NCBI RefSeq assembly: GCF_030389495.1
Contig: NZ_CP127832.1
Span: 310,001 to 374,000, forward strand
DNA: 64,000 nt
DNA from: Ligilactobacillus cholophilus
GTDB lineage: Bacteria > Bacillota > Bacilli > Lactobacillales > Lactobacillaceae
Direction of reading: 5' to 3'
Positions 26,995 through 35,160 of the stretch are shown here, in pieces; the stretch's first letter is position 1; every line of letters starts with the position of its first letter. A program made the translations under genes and the position numbers. The notes under the pieces were generated by a model that had not been told where the DNA came from, made no database searches, and saw nothing but the letters and a program-made list of their open reading frames with translations.

Positions 26995-27510
26995 ATAGCA
27001 GTAGATAAAATGGTTAATGACGGCATTCGTGCTCGTGAAGTTCGTTTGATCAGTAGCAATGGTGATCAACTTGGTGTTAAATCTAAACGTGAAGCTTTGG
27101 AAATTGCTGAGCGTGAAAATCTTGATTTAGTTCTTGTTGCACCTAAAGCTAAGCCACCTGTTGCTAAAGTAATGGATTATGGTAAATACCGTTTTGAATT
27201 ACAAAAGAAGCAACGCGAAGCTCGTAAAAAGCAAAAAGTGGTTAATGTCAAAGAAGTTCGATTGAGTCCAACAATTGACACGAATGACTTTAATACAAAG
27301 ATGAAGAACGCACGTAAGTTTCTTGCAAAAGGAGATAAAGTTAAAGTTTCAATCCGTTTCAAGGGTCGTGCTATTACTCATAAAGACATTGGACGTGAAG
27401 TTCTTAGCCGTTTTGCAGAGGAGACCAAGGATGTTGCAAATGTGGAATCCAAAGCAAAAATGGATGGACGTAGCATGTTCTTAATGCTAGCACCTAAAAC
27501 AGATAAATAG
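26995..27510 (+). CDS. infC: Translation initiation factor IF-3 (AUA start codon)
   Basis: 171 residues if read from ATA at 26995. The strong site GGAGGTGA (26981-26988) is 6 nt before this ATA, whereas the first ATG (27010) is 21 nt away; the five extra codons give [12 protein letters not shown], matching the usual IF3 N-terminus length. Non-AUG starts (AUU/AUA/AUC) are known for infC and allow IF3 to repress itself by rejecting them. Domains: N-domain (1-~75), basic linker ([12 protein letters not shown]), C-domain (~85-170). First gene of the L20-controlled operon. Confidence 0.95.
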   Translation: MAVDKMVNDGIRAREVRLISSNGDQLGVKSKREALEIAERENLDLVLVAPKAKPPVAKVMDYGKYRFELQKKQREARKKQKVVNVKEVRLSPTIDTNDFNTKMKNARKFLAKGDKVKVSIRFKGRAITHKDIGREVLSRFAEETKDVANVESKAKMDGRSMFLMLAPKTDK

Positions 27511-27538
27511 GTGATTAGATTAATAGGAGGATTTTATT

Positions 27539-27739
27539 ATGCCAAAAATGAAAACACACCGCGCATCAACAAAACGTTTTAAACGTACAGGTAAGGGTGG
27601 TTTAAAACGTCATCACGCTTATACATCACACCGTTTCCACGGTAAGACAGTTAAGCAACGTCGTCAATTACGGAAAGCAGCAATGGTTTCATCATCAGAT
27701 ATGAAACGTATCAAGCAAATGCTTTCACAAATGAAATAA
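27539..27739 (+). CDS. rpmI: 50S ribosomal protein bL35
   Basis: 66 residues, highly basic, starting [10 protein letters not shown] and containing [14 protein letters not shown], the classic bL35 pattern. RBS AGGAGGATTTTATT. Second gene of infC-rpmI-rplT. In the gap to rplT there is a small GAAAC/GTTTC hairpin. Confidence 0.97.
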   Translation: MPKMKTHRASTKRFKRTGKGGLKRHHAYTSHRFHGKTVKQRRQLRKAAMVSSSDMKRIKQMLSQMK

Positions 27740-27795
27740 TTAACTAAATTTTTGAACGAAAGAAACATTACGTTTCAATTTGAGGAGGAATTTTT

Positions 27796-28155
27796 ATGCC
27801 ACGTGTTAAAGGTGGAACAGTTACACGCAAACGTCGTAAAAAGATGATTAAATTAGCTAAAGGATATCGCGGTTCAAAGCATATTCAATTTAAAGTTGCT
27901 AAGCAACAAGTTATGAAATCATATCAATATGCATTCCGTGACCGTCGTAAGACTAAGTCAAACTTCCGTAAGTTATGGATTGCTCGTATCAATGCTGCAG
28001 CACGTATGAATGATATTAGTTACAGCAAGTTGATGCATGGATTGAAGTTAGCTGAAATTGAAGTAAACCGTAAGATGCTTGCAGATTTAGCAGTTAACGA
28101 TGCAGATGCATTCAAAGCTCTTGTTGATGAAGCAAAGAAAGCTTTAGAAAAATAA
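27796..28155 (+). CDS. rplT: 50S ribosomal protein bL20
   Basis: 119 residues, normal length. [16 protein letters not shown] start and basic N-terminal helix that threads into 23S rRNA, globular C-terminal domain that also binds its own leader mRNA. Needed for 50S assembly; autogenous repressor of the operon. RBS GAGGAGG. Confidence 0.97.
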   Translation: MPRVKGGTVTRKRRKKMIKLAKGYRGSKHIQFKVAKQQVMKSYQYAFRDRRKTKSNFRKLWIARINAAARMNDISYSKLMHGLKLAEIEVNRKMLADLAVNDADAFKALVDEAKKALEK

Positions 28156-28170
28156 TTAATCGTTAATAAT

Positions 28171-28207
28171 GACTGGGACATCTTTTGATGATCTCAGTTT
28201 TTTTATT
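28171..28207 (+). terminator. Terminator after rplT
   Basis: ACTGGGACATC-TTTT-GATGATCTCAGT (stem with a bulge) followed by TTTTTTT. Confidence 0.8.
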
Positions 28208-28267
28208 TATATTTTTCATTTATAATGATATGTGGATAATTAATTATATGATAATAGGAGATTATTG

Positions 28268-28801
28268 ATGCTAGAAGAATTTAAGCCTACATGGATGTTA
28301 AAGTCAATTTATAATTTAACGCCTGATCAAATTCGAAATAATAATATTAAATTGATATTAACTGATTTAGATAACACATTGATTGCTTGGAATAATCCAG
28401 ATGGAACACCTGAATTAAAAGCCTGGTTAAAAGAAATGAAAGATGCAGGGATTCCAGTTGTTGTTGTATCTAATAATAATGAAGAAAGAGTAAAAAAGGC
28501 GGTAGAAAAATTTGACTTGCCATATATTTCACGTGCAATGAAACCATTAAAACGTGGCATAAATATTGCTAGAAAACAGTATGACATTGAACCACAAAAT
28601 ATTGTACTTGTTGGAGATCAACTAATGACAGATGTTTTGGCAGCAAATCGTTCCGGAATCAAGAGTATCCTAGTAAAACCAATTGTAGAGTCGGATGCGT
28701 GGAATACAAAATTTAATAGATTCCTTGAAAATATAATTAAAAATAAAATGATAAAAAAATATAATATTGAATTTAAATGGGAGATAAAACTAAATGACTG
28801 A
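28268..28801 (+). CDS. yqeG: YqeG family HAD IIIA phosphatase
   Basis: 177 residues. HAD motif I DLDNT (Asp33-x-Asp35), motif II Ser in VVVSNNNEERV, lysine in MKPLKRG and motif III VGDQLMTDV are all present. Relatives include Gep4-type phosphatidylglycerophosphate phosphatases; the substrate here is not certain. ATG 28268 (7 nt behind AGGAG) is preferred to TTG 28265. Its end overlaps yqeH by 8 nt, so it opens the yqeG-yqeH-yhbY-nadD-yqeK-rsfS-tmcAL operon. Confidence 0.92.
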   Translation: MLEEFKPTWMLKSIYNLTPDQIRNNNIKLILTDLDNTLIAWNNPDGTPELKAWLKEMKDAGIPVVVVSNNNEERVKKAVEKFDLPYISRAMKPLKRGINIARKQYDIEPQNIVLVGDQLMTDVLAANRSGIKSILVKPIVESDAWNTKFNRFLENIIKNKMIKKYNIEFKWEIKLND

Positions 28802-29906
28802 TGAATTAAGATGTATTGGTTGTGGTGCTATTATCCAAACAGAAGATTCAGATAAAGCTGGTTACATACCAAAGTCTGCATTAGAAAAACAAAAAGATGA
28901 TATTTATTGTCAAAGATGTTTCCGATTAAGACATTATAATGAGATTGCAGATGTGGAATATACAGATGATGATTTTTTAAGCTTTCTAAATCAATTAAGT
29001 CAAAAGGATGCATTAATTATCAATGTAATTGATATATTTGATTTTACAGGTTCAATAATTCCAGGATTACAGCGTTTTGTTGGAAATAATCCAATCTTAA
29101 TGGTCGGAAATAAGGAGGATTTATTGCCTAAATCTCTTAAACGTTCAAGAATTAAAGATTGGGTTAGACAATCTGCAAATAAAGAAGGATTACGTCCTAT
29201 TGATGTGATTTTAACAAGTGCTAAAAAGGGATTTGAAATTGATCAATTATTAGAAAAAATAGAGGAATATCGGAATGGTCGAGATGTATACGTTGTTGGA
29301 GTAACTAATGTTGGTAAATCAACATTAATTAATAAGATTATTCAACAATTAACAGGGGTTAAACAGTTAATTACAACATCTAAATTTCCAGGAACAACAT
29401 TAGATCGAATCGAAATCCCACTGGATGATGGTCACTTCTTGATTGATACTCCCGGAATCATTCATCGAAATCAAATGGCACATTATCTTGCGCCAAAAGA
29501 ATTACGCTTAGTTACACCTCAAAAAGAAATTAAGCCTAAAGTATTTCAATTACAGGACCAACAAACTTTATTTTTAAGTGCATTAGCAAGATTTGATTTT
29601 ATTTCAGGTACTAAAGATAGAAATGGCATAGTAGTTTATTTAGATAATAATTTAAAAATACATCGTACAAAACTAATTAATGCAGAAAAATTTTATCAGA
29701 AACATGCGGGAGAACTATTACAACCACCAACCAAAGATGAGCTTGAAACATCATTTCCTAAATTGGTTCGATATGAATTTAAAACTAAAGAAAAAAGCGA
29801 TTTAGTTTTTTCTGGTTTAGGATGGATTACAGTACCTAAGGATAGCGTTGTAGCCGGATGGGCTCCAGAAGGTGTAGGCGTTTCATTAAGAAAAGCTATG
29901 ATTTAA
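28794..29906 (+). CDS. yqeH: Ribosome biogenesis GTPase YqeH
   Basis: 370 residues. Zinc finger with Cys7, Cys10, Cys39 and Cys42, then a circularly permuted GTPase: G4 (VGNKEDLLPK) and G5 (TSAKKG) precede G1 GVTNVGKST (169-177) and G3 DTPG. Needed for 30S subunit maturation in Bacillus. Overlaps yqeG by 8 nt; yhbY follows after 17 nt. Confidence 0.96.
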   Translation: MTDELRCIGCGAIIQTEDSDKAGYIPKSALEKQKDDIYCQRCFRLRHYNEIADVEYTDDDFLSFLNQLSQKDALIINVIDIFDFTGSIIPGLQRFVGNNPILMVGNKEDLLPKSLKRSRIKDWVRQSANKEGLRPIDVILTSAKKGFEIDQLLEKIEEYRNGRDVYVVGVTNVGKSTLINKIIQQLTGVKQLITTSKFPGTTLDRIEIPLDDGHFLIDTPGIIHRNQMAHYLAPKELRLVTPQKEIKPKVFQLQDQQTLFLSALARFDFISGTKDRNGIVVYLDNNLKIHRTKLINAEKFYQKHAGELLQPPTKDELETSFPKLVRYEFKTKEKSDLVFSGLGWITVPKDSVVAGWAPEGVGVSLRKAMI

Positions 29907-29923
29907 AGATAGAGGTGAACGAA

Positions 29924-30235
29924 TTGAATTTAAGAGGAAAACAAAAACGATACTTAAGAAGTCAAGCACATACTATGCGTCCACTATTTCAAATTGGAAA
30001 AGATGGCATTGACCAAAAATGGATAAAGCAAGTAAATGATGCATTAGAGAAGCGAGAACTTATTAAAGTTAATATTTTAAATAACTGTTTATTAGAAGTT
30101 GATGAAGTAAAAGAATATATCGAAGCTAATTCAAATATCCAAGTAGTGCAAACAATTGGACATACATTAGTTTTATTTAAGCAATCAAGTAAAAAGAATA
30201 ATCGCTCATATTCAATTGAAGTTGCGAAAATTTAA
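29924..30235 (+). CDS. yhbY: CRM-domain RNA-binding protein YhbY
   Basis: 103 residues from TTG 29924, which is 5 nt behind AGAGGTGA and yields the family start M-N-LRGKQKRYLR; the upstream in-frame ATG at 29858 lies inside yqeH without an RBS. A single CRM domain (LRSQAHTMRPLFQIGKDGI...) associated with pre-50S particles. Operon position is the conserved one between yqeH and nadD. Confidence 0.93.
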   Translation: MNLRGKQKRYLRSQAHTMRPLFQIGKDGIDQKWIKQVNDALEKRELIKVNILNNCLLEVDEVKEYIEANSNIQVVQTIGHTLVLFKQSSKKNNRSYSIEVAKI

Positions 30236-30247
30236 GCAGGGATGATT

Positions 30248-30883
30248 ATGAATGTTCAAAAAATAATAAGTCCTGAAGTAAAAATTATGCATGAAGTTGA
30301 ATTGGATGATACTAAAAAGCGAATTGGAATTTTAGGTGGTACTTTTAATCCTATTCATTTAGGACATTTAATTATTGCTGATCAAGTTTTGGATCAATTA
30401 GACTTAGATAAAGTACTTTTTATGCCAGATAATATTCCACCACACATTGATCATAAAAAAGCAATTTCAGCTGAAAAACGGTTAAAAATGCTAGAATTAG
30501 CAACTCAGGATAATCCTAAGTTCGGTGTTGAAGATTATGAAATAAAAAAAGGTGGCATAAGTTTTAGTATTGATACATTCAGGGAGTTAACCAAATTGCA
30601 TCCTGAAAATAAATATTACTTTATTATAGGTGGGGATATGGTAGAGTATTTGCCTAAATGGCGTGAAATAGATGAATTAGTTAATTTAGTTCAATTCATT
30701 GGAGTTAGACGTCCTGGTTTCAGCACAAAAACAAAATATCCAGTGATATGGGTTGATGTACCAGAATTAGCAATTAGTTCAACATTAATTCGGCAGAAAA
30801 TAAAACAAGGATGTTCAATTAATTATTTAGTACCTAAGGAAGTTGAAGAATACATTCAAAAGGAGAATTTGTACATTGATTGA
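30248..30883 (+). CDS. nadD: Nicotinate-nucleotide adenylyltransferase
   Basis: 211 residues from ATG 30248 (an ATG at 30242 directly abuts the weak RBS GCAGGG and is less likely). Adenylates nicotinate mononucleotide in NAD synthesis. Nucleotidyltransferase motif GGTFNPIHLGHL (30-41) and the C-terminal ISSTLIR motif are present. There are ~27 residues before the first beta strand, longer than usual. Overlaps the yqeK start by 8 nt. Confidence 0.94.
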   Translation: MNVQKIISPEVKIMHEVELDDTKKRIGILGGTFNPIHLGHLIIADQVLDQLDLDKVLFMPDNIPPHIDHKKAISAEKRLKMLELATQDNPKFGVEDYEIKKGGISFSIDTFRELTKLHPENKYYFIIGGDMVEYLPKWREIDELVNLVQFIGVRRPGFSTKTKYPVIWVDVPELAISSTLIRQKIKQGCSINYLVPKEVEEYIQKENLYID

Positions 30884-31472
30884 ACTTAAATATACAGAGG
30901 ATTATTATCCTGGTACACGTGAAGAACTTATTAGTAAATTAAAAGCATCATTAAGCCAAGAAAGATTTGAACATTGTTTGAGAGTGGAGCAATGTGCAAT
31001 TAAATTAGCAAAATTAAATGATTATAATTTAGAATTAGCTTCAATTGCAGGCTTAGTTCATGATTATGCCAAAGAAAGAAGTGATTCTGAATTTAAAAAA
31101 GAAATTTTTCAAAAAAATTTAGATAAATCATTGTTAAAATGGGGAAATTTCATTTGGCATGGAGAAGTCGGTGCTGAAATTATACGTGATGAATTAAATA
31201 TCAAAAATAAATTAGTTTTAGATGCAGTTCGTAATCATACAGTTGGAAATGTTCATATGAATACATTGGACAAGATTGTCTATGTTGCCGATTATATCGA
31301 ACCAGGAAGAGTTTTCCCAGATGTCGATTTTGCGAGAAATATTGCTTTTCAAAATTTAGATGATGCAGTTAAATTTGAAACAAAACACACTTTACAATAT
31401 TTAATGCAAGCAAACCATAAAATTTATCCAGAAGCTATTCTGACATATAATAAATGGGTTGCTGAAAATTAA
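30876..31472 (+). CDS. yqeK: HD-domain Ap4A hydrolase / predicted phosphohydrolase YqeK
   Basis: 198 residues from TTG 30876, ~10 nt behind AAAGGAG; an earlier in-frame TTG (30843) has no RBS. HD motif LVHDYAKE (His62-Asp63), upstream His33 and HTVGN..DKIVYVADYIEPGR are typical. This family cleaves diadenosine tetraphosphate symmetrically in Firmicutes. Always next to nadD and rsfS. Confidence 0.93.
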   Translation: MIELKYTEDYYPGTREELISKLKASLSQERFEHCLRVEQCAIKLAKLNDYNLELASIAGLVHDYAKERSDSEFKKEIFQKNLDKSLLKWGNFIWHGEVGAEIIRDELNIKNKLVLDAVRNHTVGNVHMNTLDKIVYVADYIEPGRVFPDVDFARNIAFQNLDDAVKFETKHTLQYLMQANHKIYPEAILTYNKWVAEN

Positions 31473-31486
31473 AGGAGAAACGAATT

Positions 31487-31843
31487 ATGGAAGATAGTAA
31501 AAAGTTATTAGAAACAGTTGTAAAAGCAGCGGATAATAAAAGAGCTGAAGAGATAATTGCTTTAGATGTACAAAAGATTAGTTTACTAGCAGATTATTTT
31601 GTAATAATGCAAGCTGATTCTGAAAGACAAGTAAAAGCAATTGCTGAAAATATTCAAGAAATGGCTGAAAAAGCTGGTTATGATGTACGTGATGTGGAAG
31701 GGAAAAATGGTGCAAATTGGGTATTGATTGATTTAGGTGATGTAGTTGCCCATGTATTTAAAGCAGAGACACGTAAATTCTATAATTTAGAGAAATTATG
31801 GGCAGATGCAGATGACGTTGAAATTACAGATTGGCTTAACTAA
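31487..31843 (+). CDS. rsfS: Ribosomal silencing factor RsfS
   Basis: 118 residues. Binds uL14 on the 50S subunit and blocks joining with 30S under low nutrients. DUF143 pattern: ADYFVIMQADSERQVKAIAENI, then GANWVLIDLGDVVAHVF. RBS AAAGGAGAAA. The stop overlaps the next start by one base. Confidence 0.96.
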   Translation: MEDSKKLLETVVKAADNKRAEEIIALDVQKISLLADYFVIMQADSERQVKAIAENIQEMAEKAGYDVRDVEGKNGANWVLIDLGDVVAHVFKAETRKFYNLEKLWADADDVEITDWLN

Positions 31844-32997
31844 TGAAATCAATTGTAGGAATCATTACAGAGTATAATCCTTTTCATAACGGACATCTAT
31901 ATCAAATTAAACAAGTGAAAAAAGCATTTCCAAATGCGCCATTGGTAATTGCAATGAGTGGTAATTTTTTGCAAAGAGGGGAACCGGCAATTATTGATAA
32001 ATGGCATCGCGCAAAAGAATGTTTAGCAAATGGTGCTGATTTAGTAATGGAAATGCCTGTTTTAGCTGCTGTTCAAGCTGCTGATAGATTTGCATATTAT
32101 GGAGTATGGACTCACTTTCAAATGGGAGTAACTGATTTATTTTTTGGTGCAGAACATTCTGATTATGACTTTATGAATTTTGCAAAAATTGTAAAAGATA
32201 TAAAGGGTGACTTTACTAAACGAAATGAGTCATTTGCACGGTCATATCAAAGAATAATAACTGAAAAGATTGGACATAGTGTAGAGCAACCTAATGATTT
32301 ACTAGGACTTGCATATGCTAAGGCCAATTTAAAATTAAATGCTAATATTAACTTACATCCAATTCAAAGAAAAAATGCTAATTATCATGATATGCATCTA
32401 CAAGAAACAGGCACGATTGCAAGTGCTTCAGCAATTCGAAGAGCTTTGTTTAATAATGATGATGAAATTGAAAAATTTGTGCCTGCAGAAACGCTTTCTG
32501 ATTTATTATCACAAAGATTGGTTTCATGGGATGATTTTTGGATGCATTTAAAAATGGAACTTCTAACTCATAATCCTGAAGAGTTGGCTGAAATATATGG
32601 AATGAGTGAAGGAATTCAATATCGTATGATTGAAATGGCAAATCGTAGTGAAACTTCTCAAAACTTTGAGAGTTGGATTAAAGCAGTAAAAAATAAACGA
32701 TTTACTTATACTAGATTAAGTAGATTAGCTGTGATGACTTTATTACATGTAACTAAAAGTGATTTTGAAAAATTTCAACAAATGCCATATTTACGAGTAT
32801 TAGGTTTCACTTCAAAGGGAAGAGAAGTCTTGCATAATGCTAAGAAAAAAACAGAATTTCCTATTATTACTAATGTTTCTGCTGATGATAAAAGGAAAAT
32901 AATGAATGTTGATTATAAAGCTGGGAAAATGTATCAATCTATAAATGGAACTGAACAAGATTTAAAAAATATGCCAATTATGTTTAATAAAGAGTAA
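31843..32997 (+). CDS. tmcAL: tRNA(Met) cytidine acetate ligase TmcAL (YlbM)
   Basis: 384 residues. ATP-dependent enzyme that uses acetate to make N4-acetylcytidine at the wobble base of elongator tRNA-Met. Nucleotidyltransferase motif GIITEYNPFHNGH (6-18), then SGNFLQRGEPAIIDKWHRA (~38-57) and the ISTSKHS-like SASAIRRAL. Start is coupled to rsfS (taATG). The order rsfS-tmcAL-yceD-rpmF is conserved in lactobacilli. Confidence 0.94.
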   Translation: MKSIVGIITEYNPFHNGHLYQIKQVKKAFPNAPLVIAMSGNFLQRGEPAIIDKWHRAKECLANGADLVMEMPVLAAVQAADRFAYYGVWTHFQMGVTDLFFGAEHSDYDFMNFAKIVKDIKGDFTKRNESFARSYQRIITEKIGHSVEQPNDLLGLAYAKANLKLNANINLHPIQRKNANYHDMHLQETGTIASASAIRRALFNNDDEIEKFVPAETLSDLLSQRLVSWDDFWMHLKMELLTHNPEELAEIYGMSEGIQYRMIEMANRSETSQNFESWIKAVKNKRFTYTRLSRLAVMTLLHVTKSDFEKFQQMPYLRVLGFTSKGREVLHNAKKKTEFPIITNVSADDKRKIMNVDYKAGKMYQSINGTEQDLKNMPIMFNKE

Positions 32998-33012
32998 GTC
33001 AGGAGGGTTAAT

Positions 33013-33579
33013 ATGAAATGGTCATTAAATGAATTACGGCAAGCAAAAGAGAAACCAATTCAGTTTGAAGAAACACTAGATTTAGAATCTGCTTTAAAGC
33101 AAAGGCGTAGTGATATTATTTCACTTACACCAGTAAAGGTAAAGGGGATTTTTACACTTGATTCACGTGGAATTTTAGGTGGATTTAATGTTAAGACTAC
33201 AATCACAGTTCCATCTACACGTACATTTGAACCAGTAAAGATACCATTGGATTTTGATTTTTCAGAATATTATGTAAGTGAACATCAGGATGATTTATCA
33301 CAATTTGATAGCTTAGATGTAGTAATAAAATTAGATAACGATATTTTATCATTGGAAAAAGTAATCGAAGATAATATTTTATTGCAAATTCCAATGCAGA
33401 TTTTGAGTAAAAAAGAACAAGAAGCAACAGTAGATGAAATGCCACAAGGTGAAAATTGGGATGTTCTTACTGAAAAACAAATTGAAGAAGATTCCCGTCA
33501 CAATCATGAAATTGATCCAAGAATGGCCAAATTAAAGAATTTCTTCAAAGAAAATGATGATTCAAATTCGAATGAGTAG
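33013..33579 (+). CDS. yceD: YceD/DUF177 family protein
   Basis: 188 residues, acidic. YceD family: beta-rich core (~20-115) followed by the LPxxPxGxNWDVLTE-type region (DEMPQGENWDVLTE) and a C-terminal RMAKLKNFF helix. It is almost always encoded directly before rpmF and is needed for 23S rRNA accumulation in the organisms tested. RBS AGGAGGGTTAAT. No cysteine zinc site. Confidence 0.92.
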   Translation: MKWSLNELRQAKEKPIQFEETLDLESALKQRRSDIISLTPVKVKGIFTLDSRGILGGFNVKTTITVPSTRTFEPVKIPLDFDFSEYYVSEHQDDLSQFDSLDVVIKLDNDILSLEKVIEDNILLQIPMQILSKKEQEATVDEMPQGENWDVLTEKQIEEDSRHNHEIDPRMAKLKNFFKENDDSNSNE

Positions 33580-33608
33580 TTGTAAAATTTACAAATTACA
33601 AGTATAAT
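33580..33608 (+). promoter_or_regulatory. rpmF promoter
   Basis: TTGTAA (33580-33585), 17-nt spacer, TATAAT (33603-33608), starting one base after the yceD stop. Gives the ribosomal protein gene an additional strong start. Confidence 0.7.
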
Positions 33609-33641
33609 GATTCTTGTTAATGATTTAAAGGAGGTGTTCAC

Positions 33642-33827
33642 ATGGCTGTACCAGCACGTAAGACATCAAAAACACGTAAAAGATTACGTCGTACAAATTA
33701 TAAATTACAAGTACCAGGTATGAGTGCTTGCCCAAACTGTGGCGAATTGCGTCGCTCACACCGTGTATGCCCAAGTTGTGGTTACTATGGTGATCGTGAA
33801 GTTGTTAAGGTTAAAAGTAACAACTAA
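33642..33827 (+). CDS. rpmF: 50S ribosomal protein bL32
   Basis: 61 residues: basic N-terminus [14 protein letters not shown] and a complete zinc ribbon (Cys30, Cys33, Cys43, Cys46), so this is the zinc-containing C+ form. RBS AAAGGAGGTG. Follows yceD. Confidence 0.97.
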   Translation: MAVPARKTSKTRKRLRRTNYKLQVPGMSACPNCGELRRSHRVCPSCGYYGDREVVKVKSNN

Positions 33828-33884
33828 TTTTTAAGAATATTGAAACAAAAATATTATTGGGACCATGGCCCATATTATTTTTAC

Positions 33885-33917
33885 AGCATTTCAGAGCAAC
33901 TGAGGTGCTATTTTTTT
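33885..33917 (+). terminator. Terminator after rpmF
   Basis: AGCATTTCAG-AGCAA-CTGAGGTGCT (two G-U pairs) followed by ATTTTTTT. A second, imperfect hairpin (TTGGG..CCCA, ~33850-33880) precedes it. Confidence 0.8.
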
Positions 33918-33945
33918 ACATTTTATATAGTAGCTATGATAAAAT
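33915..33945 (+). promoter_or_regulatory. Possible promoter of ysxC
   Basis: Extended -10 TGATAAAAT (TAAAAT 33940-33945) with TTTACA (33915-33920) 19 nt upstream, overlapping the rpmF terminator tail. Confidence 0.45.
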
Positions 33946-33980
33946 ATTAACCAGATATTATTTTGAAAAGAGGTTTTAGT

Positions 33981-34565
33981 ATGGATGTGCATAATGTTGA
34001 TTTGACTATAAGTGCAGTTCACCCAGATCAATATCCTAATAATCAATTACCTGAAATTACGTTAACTGGAAGATCAAATGTTGGAAAATCTTCTTTAATT
34101 AATACATTAATTAATCGGAAAAATCTTGCTAGAACATCAAGTCAACCTGGAAAAACACAAACTTTAAATTTTTATAATATTGAAGATCAACTATATTTTG
34201 TGGATGTTCCAGGATATGGTTATGCTAAAACTTCTCAAAAAAATCGTGAAAAATGGGCAAAGATGATTGAAACGTACTTTGCAACGCGTCAGGAAACATG
34301 TGGTGTTATTTCATTAGTTGATTCACGTCATGCACCAACAAATTTGGATATTCAAATGATTGATTTTATTCATTATTATCAATTGCCACTTTTAATAGTA
34401 GGTACTAAAATTGATAAGGTTCCACGGAGTAAATGGAATAAAAGTGAAAGTTTGATTCGAAAAAACTTACACTTAAATAGTGATGATCAAATACAACTAT
34501 TTTCAGCTCAAACAAAATTTGGAAAAGAAGAAATTTGGAACTGGATAGAGCAACATACAAGATAA
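33981..34565 (+). CDS. ysxC: Ribosome biogenesis GTP-binding protein YsxC/EngB
   Basis: 194 residues from ATG 33981 (AAAAGAGG 7 nt upstream; the in-frame TTG at 33963 precedes the RBS). TrmE-Era-type GTPase: G1 GRSNVGKS (30-37), G3 DVPGYG, G4 TKIDK. Essential for 50S assembly. Usually follows clpX in Firmicutes; here it follows rpmF. A MazG-like gene is 12 nt downstream. Confidence 0.95.
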   Translation: MDVHNVDLTISAVHPDQYPNNQLPEITLTGRSNVGKSSLINTLINRKNLARTSSQPGKTQTLNFYNIEDQLYFVDVPGYGYAKTSQKNREKWAKMIETYFATRQETCGVISLVDSRHAPTNLDIQMIDFIHYYQLPLLIVGTKIDKVPRSKWNKSESLIRKNLHLNSDDQIQLFSAQTKFGKEEIWNWIEQHTR

Positions 34566-34577
34566 GGAAGTATTGCA

Positions 34578-34877
34578 ATGGAATTTAATGAGTATCAAAC
34601 AGCAGCTAACCGCACACTATATGGAAATGAACAGGTATTGACAAATTGCGCTTTAGGATTAGCCAGTGAGAGTGGACAGGTAGTTGATTTAATTAAAGCA
34701 TATACATTTAAAGGGCAAAAACTTGAGAAGGATCAATTGATCCATGAAATGGGAGATGTACTTTGGTATTTATCACAAATTGCTGAATGGGCAGACATTC
34801 CATTTGATGAGATTGCTAAAGAAAACATTGAAACATTAAATAAACGGTATCCTAATGGCTATCAAAGTGAAAATTAA
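34578..34877 (+). CDS. MazG-like nucleotide pyrophosphohydrolase, altered metal site
   Basis: 99 residues, single MazG-fold domain (all-alpha NTP pyrophosphatase). The second metal motif is intact (Glu57-x-x-Asp60 in HEMGDVLWYL) and the C-terminus KRYPNGY is typical. In the first motif (E-x-x-E, normally GEaGE) the second acid is Gln34: ASESGQVVDL. This could weaken or abolish catalysis. RBS AAGGAAG, 12 nt behind ysxC, so probably co-transcribed. Closed by a strong hairpin. Confidence 0.85.
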   Translation: MEFNEYQTAANRTLYGNEQVLTNCALGLASESGQVVDLIKAYTFKGQKLEKDQLIHEMGDVLWYLSQIAEWADIPFDEIAKENIETLNKRYPNGYQSEN

Positions 34878-34881
34878 GGTA

Positions 34882-34914
34882 AAAAAACGAGACTGAAGTT
34901 TCAGTCTCGTTTTA
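34882..34914 (+). terminator. Terminator after the MazG-like gene
   Basis: AAAACGAGACTGAA-GT-TTCAGTCTCGTTTT; A- and T-rich flanks make it usable from both sides. Confidence 0.88.
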
Positions 34915-34933
34915 TATAGCTTAAAATGTAATA

Positions 34934-35074
34934 TTATTCATTATTTTTTGATTTATCTTTTTGAGATTTTTTAGCAGTATCTTTTTCTTGATTATTAGTT
35001 GATTTAGTTGGATCAATAGCAAATTTATCAAATAAACTTTCAAGATTATTTTCACGATTAATTTTTAGTCCCAT
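34934..35074 (-). CDS. Small acidic/basic protein of 46 aa (SPJ_0845-like)
   Basis: A short reading frame with an excellent RBS (AGAAGGAG, 9 nt upstream). It begins MGLKINRENNLESLFDKFAI (residues 1-20) and continues with DPTKSTNN and a Lys/Asp/Ser-rich tail. The start, size and F-D-K-F-A-I segment resemble, from memory, the small SPJ_0845 family of streptococci and lactobacilli; I am not certain. No membrane segment and no known function. It is the only minus-strand gene between mazG and uvrC and is divergent from uvrC. Confidence 0.65.
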   Translation of the reverse strand: MGLKINRENNLESLFDKFAIDPTKSTNNQEKDTAKKSQKDKSKNNE

Positions 35075-35160
35075 TTTTTATCTCCTTCTAAACACTATAG
35101 ATTGCAATAAGAATACCAGTTTTTGAATAATTTTTCAATTTTAACGAAAGGAGGATACTT

